From positions 1-9,915 of the forward strand of contig CAJBPC010000815.1 of NCBI GenBank assembly GCA_903957405.1: DNA of 9,915 nucleotides, written 5' to 3'. The notes below the pieces were generated by a model. It was given only the letters and a program-made list of their open reading frames with translations, was not told the origin of the DNA and made no database searches. Source of the stretch: an uncultured bacterium (GTDB taxonomy: Bacteria; Bacteroidota; Bacteroidia; Chitinophagales; Chitinophagaceae). Of this stretch, positions 7,101 through 9,915 are shown in pieces. A program made the translations under genes and the position numbers. The number at the start of each line of letters is the position of its first letter. Within the stretch, counting starts at the first letter, position 1.

Positions 7101-9915
7101 ATGCGATCGATCGATCAGACCGATTTCGAGACGGCCAACATCGAATTCATTGAGTTCTGGATCCTCGATCCATTCATCAAGGGCACGAATCCTGCAGGAG
7201 GCTCACTTTTTTTCAACCTGGGCAACGTCTCCGAGGATGTCCTCAAGGATTCCCGCCGGTTCTATGAGAACGGGCTCGCTACGCCAAGCATTCCATCATC
7301 CACCACAACATCCAACTGGGGCATAACCCCCGTCAACCCCATCCAGGTCACGCAGGCCTTCAGCAACGATCCGGCCGATAGGCCATATCAGGATGTCGGA
7401 TTCGACGGAATGCCCGATACCACAGAACAGCGCATCCGGCAGGATTACCTGAGGGATATCCGCAACACCCTCGGTGCGGGCTCCACGGCGGCGCGCGCGG
7501 CGGAAGCGGATCCCTCCACAGATAATTTCAGATATTATCGGGACGCTTTTTACGATCAGCAATCTACGGGTATCCTTGGCCGCTATAAGCAGTTCAACAA
7601 TCCGCAAGGCAATTCCCCCATCGCCTCGGCAGGGTCCAGCTTCGCATCGGCATTCACCATGTATCCCGACGGGGAAGACCTCAACCGCGACAATACCCTC
7701 AATGAAGCAGAAGAATATTTCCAGTACCGAGTCGACGTCAAACCGCCTTCGCATCCGGTCATGCAAGTCGGACAAAACTACATCGCAGACCGGAAAGTCG
7801 TGAACGTGCAGCTGGCGGACGGTTCCCGCCAGGACCAGCTATGGTATCAGTTCCGCATCCCCGTCACGCAGTATGAGCGCAAGGTCGGGGAGATCCCAGA
7901 CTTCAAGTCCATCCGATTCTTCAGGATGTTCATGAACGACTTCGAGGATTCCGCAGTCTTACGATTCGCCAAGCTGGAGTTGGTGCGCAACAACTGGCGG
8001 CGCTTCTCCTATGATTTCGACACCTCAGGTCAGTACAAACCCATCGACCTGACGGGTGCGACCGCCTTCAATGTATCCGCAGTGAACATCGAAGAGAACG
8101 ACAAGCGCGACCCCATTCCGTACCGCATCCCACCCGGCATTGATCGCGTACAGGCCCTCAGCAATGGCGGGATCAACATCCTCCAGAACGAACAATCGCT
8201 GAGCATGTCGGTCTGCAACCTGCAGGAAGGCCAGACCCGGGGTGTATTCAGAAACCTTAACCTCGACATCCGTCAGTATCGCAAACTCGCCATGTTCATC
8301 CATGCGGAGAGCCTGAAGGGACAGACTCCGCTCCGGCAGAAGGAAGTCTATGCGGTTATCCGGATAGGCAACGACTTCATCAATAATTTCTATGAGATCC
8401 GCTACCCGCTCGAGATCACGCCATTCGGCACGTCGGATGTGAATGTGATATGGCCGGAAGCCAACAGCATCGACATCGACCTCCTGGATCTGGTGCGGCT
8501 GAAGACAGAGCGCAATGTAAATACCAATAATCCCAACTTGATCTATCGGAAGACCATCGGCGGCAAGATATATTCCATTGTCGGTAATCCCAACCTCGGC
8601 GAGGTAAGGGGCATACTGGTAGGGGTGGAAAACCCCCGGGATCCGTCAGGCGGCCGTCCTGTCTGCACAGAAATGTGGATCAACGAACTCCGGTTGTCGG
8701 GCATCGATGAAAAAGGCGGTTGGGCCGCTGTGGGACAGGTGAACATGCAGCTGTCGGACCTCGGGTCATTGTCGGTTTCTGGGAATGTCCATACCCGTGG
8801 CTTCGGCCAGCTGGAACAGCGGGTGATGGAGCGTTATCGCGATGACTTCTCACAGTTTGACATCTCCGCAAACATGCAGCTCGGAAAGCTGCTCCCTAAA
8901 AGCCTCGGATTGCAGATCCCGTTCTTTGCGAATTTCTCCAGGGTCTCCAGCACGCCGCAGTACGATCCTTATGACAAGGACGTCGAACTCCGGGAAAAGA
9001 TAAAAGCCTTCGGCACCCAAAAGGACTCCATCCGCGATGAGTCCATCGACTTCACCAGCATCAAAACGATCAACTTCACCAACGTGCGGGTGATGCCTTT
9101 ACAGGACAAGAAGATCCGGTTATGGAGCATTTCCAACTTCGATTTCAGCTATTCGTTCACTTCCACCAAGCAGCACAATCCACTCATTGAATTGAACGAG
9201 GTCAACAGGCATCTTGGAGGTGTCGGCTACAACTTCGTAAACCAGGCCAAATTCATTGAGCCGTTTAAGAACAAGCTCAAGCCGAAAACGAAGATGCTCG
9301 ATTTCGTCCGGGCGATAAACTTCAACCCGATGCCGAACCTCATCGGCGTGCGATGGGATGCCCGGAGGCAGTTCGGTGCGATCCGTCCGCGCAATGTCGG
9401 TGGCGGACCCTACAAGATCCCGGAGACCTATGACAAGTATTTTGTCATGGACCGGAACTATAACCTGCGTTGGGACCTTACGAAGTCATTCAATTTCGAT
9501 TTCAAGGCGATCAACAATTCCCGGGTGGATGAGCCATTTGGCCGGATCGATACCCGGCCGGAGAAGGACACGATGCGCCAGAACATCCTCAAGGGTGGGC
9601 GGAACACACTCTATAACCAGAGTGCGGATATCACCTACAACCTGCCCACGGCGTTGTTTCCTTTCCTCGACTGGACTACGGCGAATATCGCTTACAGGAC
9701 AACGTACAGCTGGATAGGCGCATCGCGGCTGGCCGTGGAGCTGGGGAATACGATACAGAACAGCAACCAGAAAGGGGCGACCATGGAGTTGAATTTCCAG
9801 CAACTGTATTCCAAGTCAAGGCTGCTGCGCGCCGCCAGTGAGGGTAAATCGAAAGCTGCAGTCGCCGCCCCGGTGGCTCCGCCGGTGAAAAAGAAAATCT
9901 CGGATTCCACATCGA
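4188..9915 (+). CDS. sprA: T9SS outer-membrane translocon SprA (SovP), 3' end outside window
   Basis: SprA is the very large outer-membrane beta-barrel through which the type IX secretion system exports folded proteins; it is also needed for gliding in motile relatives. The window holds 1,909 codons, uninterrupted to the right edge. Family members are usually well over 2,000 residues, so the C-terminal part is missing. A signal peptide is visible: basic start, hydrophobic stretch TISVWAMLC, and likely cleavage after AFA (residue 29). Conserved SprA segments follow: YEKIGDRYFRKP near 91-102, PQGEVNLTAGYQGQNIKNP from 163, FDFENQLKLDYAGSGEDIF from 223, VPPGSVTVTAGGRTL from 665, and IYVDDFEGT at 824-832. 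Acidic loops resembling calcium sites occur near 566-584, 954-961, 1069-1080 and 1164-1175. TTG at 4188 is chosen as the start because it supplies the basic n-region (R3, R11). ATG at 4230 would leave a 15-residue signal with no positive charge. TTG is unproven. The last 25 or so visible residues are rich in Ala, Pro and Lys. Confidence 0.95.
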   Translation, partial: MTRLPVSIFSRHLWMTISVWAMLCTGAFAQTDTLPVKRDTLSIKDTLRFPIYDRRGDKYSQTSRNPFDLKDPLNIRDSIAYDPNTKEYYIYEKIGDRYFRKPTSLTFDEYMRIQSRRAESDYFRDRAGMSSLLNRRAQKPQLSMMGKDLFNRLFGNGKIDIKPQGEVNLTAGYQGQNIKNPTLPERARKNGGLDFDMAANLNVMGNIGDKLKMPISYNTQSTFDFENQLKLDYAGSGEDIFRKIEVGNTSFASKGTLIPGAQQLFGIKTQMQFGRLWLSTVFANQRSQRQSVAMQGGSSAQPFQVKADEYEENRHFMLAQYFRNTYNAAMKNLPVVNTQVQLLRLDVWVTNRTGATTNTRDIVGLMDLGEQKPFQQPPVINPLGGSAFPANGSNDLYQKIISNPSSRNPALIGNYLNGMGLLPVQDYEKTFARKLDSTQYFFNRQLGFISLNITLQPDEVLAVAYQYTVNGRVFQVGEFSQDVPVDSTSGVQKVLFLKLLKATSQRTKLPVWDLMMKNIYAIGYGQLERRDFQFNVLYQEPGGGEKRYIPEGDQAGVPLLTLLNLDRLNNQNDPQPDGVFDFVEGYTVNSQQSRIIFPVLEPFGRDLEHIFTRDPSLRQKYLFYPLYDTIRAIASTFANLNRFVMKGTSRSTGSSGEISLNAFNVPPGSVTVTAGGRTLQENVDYTVDYVSGTVRVINDAIARSGVPVNVQFENNATFGVQQRTYIGLRWDYLINKKFTIGGTAVRLSERPFFTKMEIGSDPIRNAMVGFDLNYNSEMPRVNKWLGAIPNYKPSGASTISAFAEAANMIPGHAPQIGKGDAGLIYVDDFEGTKASIDLRFPLVSWTLSSTPRGATDRSGNILFPEAELFDDINYGKNRAKLAWYNIEPILQEKSNPNNPVRSNLTELSDPRVRSVSQQEIFPQRTPDFGQNQLVTFDMAFYPKDKGPYNYEAKDLDGNGRLANPRKRWGGIMRSIDQTDFETANIEFIEFWILDPFIKGTNPAGGSLFFNLGNVSEDVLKDSRRFYENGLATPSIPSSTTTSNWGITPVNPIQVTQAFSNDPADRPYQDVGFDGMPDTTEQRIRQDYLRDIRNTLGAGSTAARAAEADPSTDNFRYYRDAFYDQQSTGILGRYKQFNNPQGNSPIASAGSSFASAFTMYPDGEDLNRDNTLNEAEEYFQYRVDVKPPSHPVMQVGQNYIADRKVVNVQLADGSRQDQLWYQFRIPVTQYERKVGEIPDFKSIRFFRMFMNDFEDSAVLRFAKLELVRNNWRRFSYDFDTSGQYKPIDLTGATAFNVSAVNIEENDKRDPIPYRIPPGIDRVQALSNGGINILQNEQSLSMSVCNLQEGQTRGVFRNLNLDIRQYRKLAMFIHAESLKGQTPLRQKEVYAVIRIGNDFINNFYEIRYPLEITPFGTSDVNVIWPEANSIDIDLLDLVRLKTERNVNTNNPNLIYRKTIGGKIYSIVGNPNLGEVRGILVGVENPRDPSGGRPVCTEMWINELRLSGIDEKGGWAAVGQVNMQLSDLGSLSVSGNVHTRGFGQLEQRVMERYRDDFSQFDISANMQLGKLLPKSLGLQIPFFANFSRVSSTPQYDPYDKDVELREKIKAFGTQKDSIRDESIDFTSIKTINFTNVRVMPLQDKKIRLWSISNFDFSYSFTSTKQHNPLIELNEVNRHLGGVGYNFVNQAKFIEPFKNKLKPKTKMLDFVRAINFNPMPNLIGVRWDARRQFGAIRPRNVGGGPYKIPETYDKYFVMDRNYNLRWDLTKSFNFDFKAINNSRVDEPFGRIDTRPEKDTMRQNILKGGRNTLYNQSADITYNLPTALFPFLDWTTANIAYRTTYSWIGASRLAVELGNTIQNSNQKGATMELNFQQLYSKSRLLRAASEGKSKAAVAAPVAPPVKKKISDSTS

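Noticed and set aside
6745..7326. 193-codon open frame on the plus strand, Ser/Arg/Thr-rich
   Set aside because: It is a shifted frame inside sprA. The SprA frame is intact and conserved throughout, and the composition is typical of an out-of-frame translation.

Overview
The window looks like chromosomal DNA of a Bacteroidota bacterium, most likely from the Chitinophagaceae or a near relative. The strongest indicator is a very long sprA gene. SprA is the outer-membrane translocon of the type IX secretion system (T9SS), which is confined to Bacteroidota and relatives. The placement of sprA directly behind ruvA and the scarcity of Shine-Dalgarno-like sequences before start codons agree with this. 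The family-level assignment is inference.

Positions 1-411 hold no convincing gene. They begin with a 19-bp tandem repeat (six full copies, probably continuing beyond the left edge) in which every unit can fold into a small hairpin. The last, degenerate copy runs into a possible rightward terminator with seven T residues. The rest of the gap has only two modest inverted repeats.

Positions 412-3450 form a leftward (minus-strand) gene set: fabH (fatty-acid initiation enzyme KAS III), a Cys/Met-metabolism PLP enzyme, and a membrane-anchored TlpA-like thioredoxin. The last two are separated by only 2 bases and are almost certainly co-transcribed. fabH is 178 bases upstream of the PLP gene's preferred start. 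That spacer is GC-rich and contains inverted repeats, so the PLP gene may have its own leader or promoter.

Positions 3451-3569 are a short divergent promoter region. Positions 3570-9915 run rightward: ruvA (Holliday-junction binding subunit), then, 33 bases later, sprA, which is cut by the right edge after 1,909 codons with no frameshift or stop. Every long reading frame on the other strand or in other frames across sprA is a shadow.

I did not find a clearly undescribed system. The observations most worth checking are the 19-bp hairpin repeat array with its internal 38-bp duplication, several acidic loops in SprA that resemble calcium-binding loops (one a full EF-hand-type loop), the probable TTG start of sprA, the repeated ATTCG/CGAAT motif just upstream of fabH, and the tight coupling of a Cys/Met PLP enzyme with a two-pass periplasmic thioredoxin.
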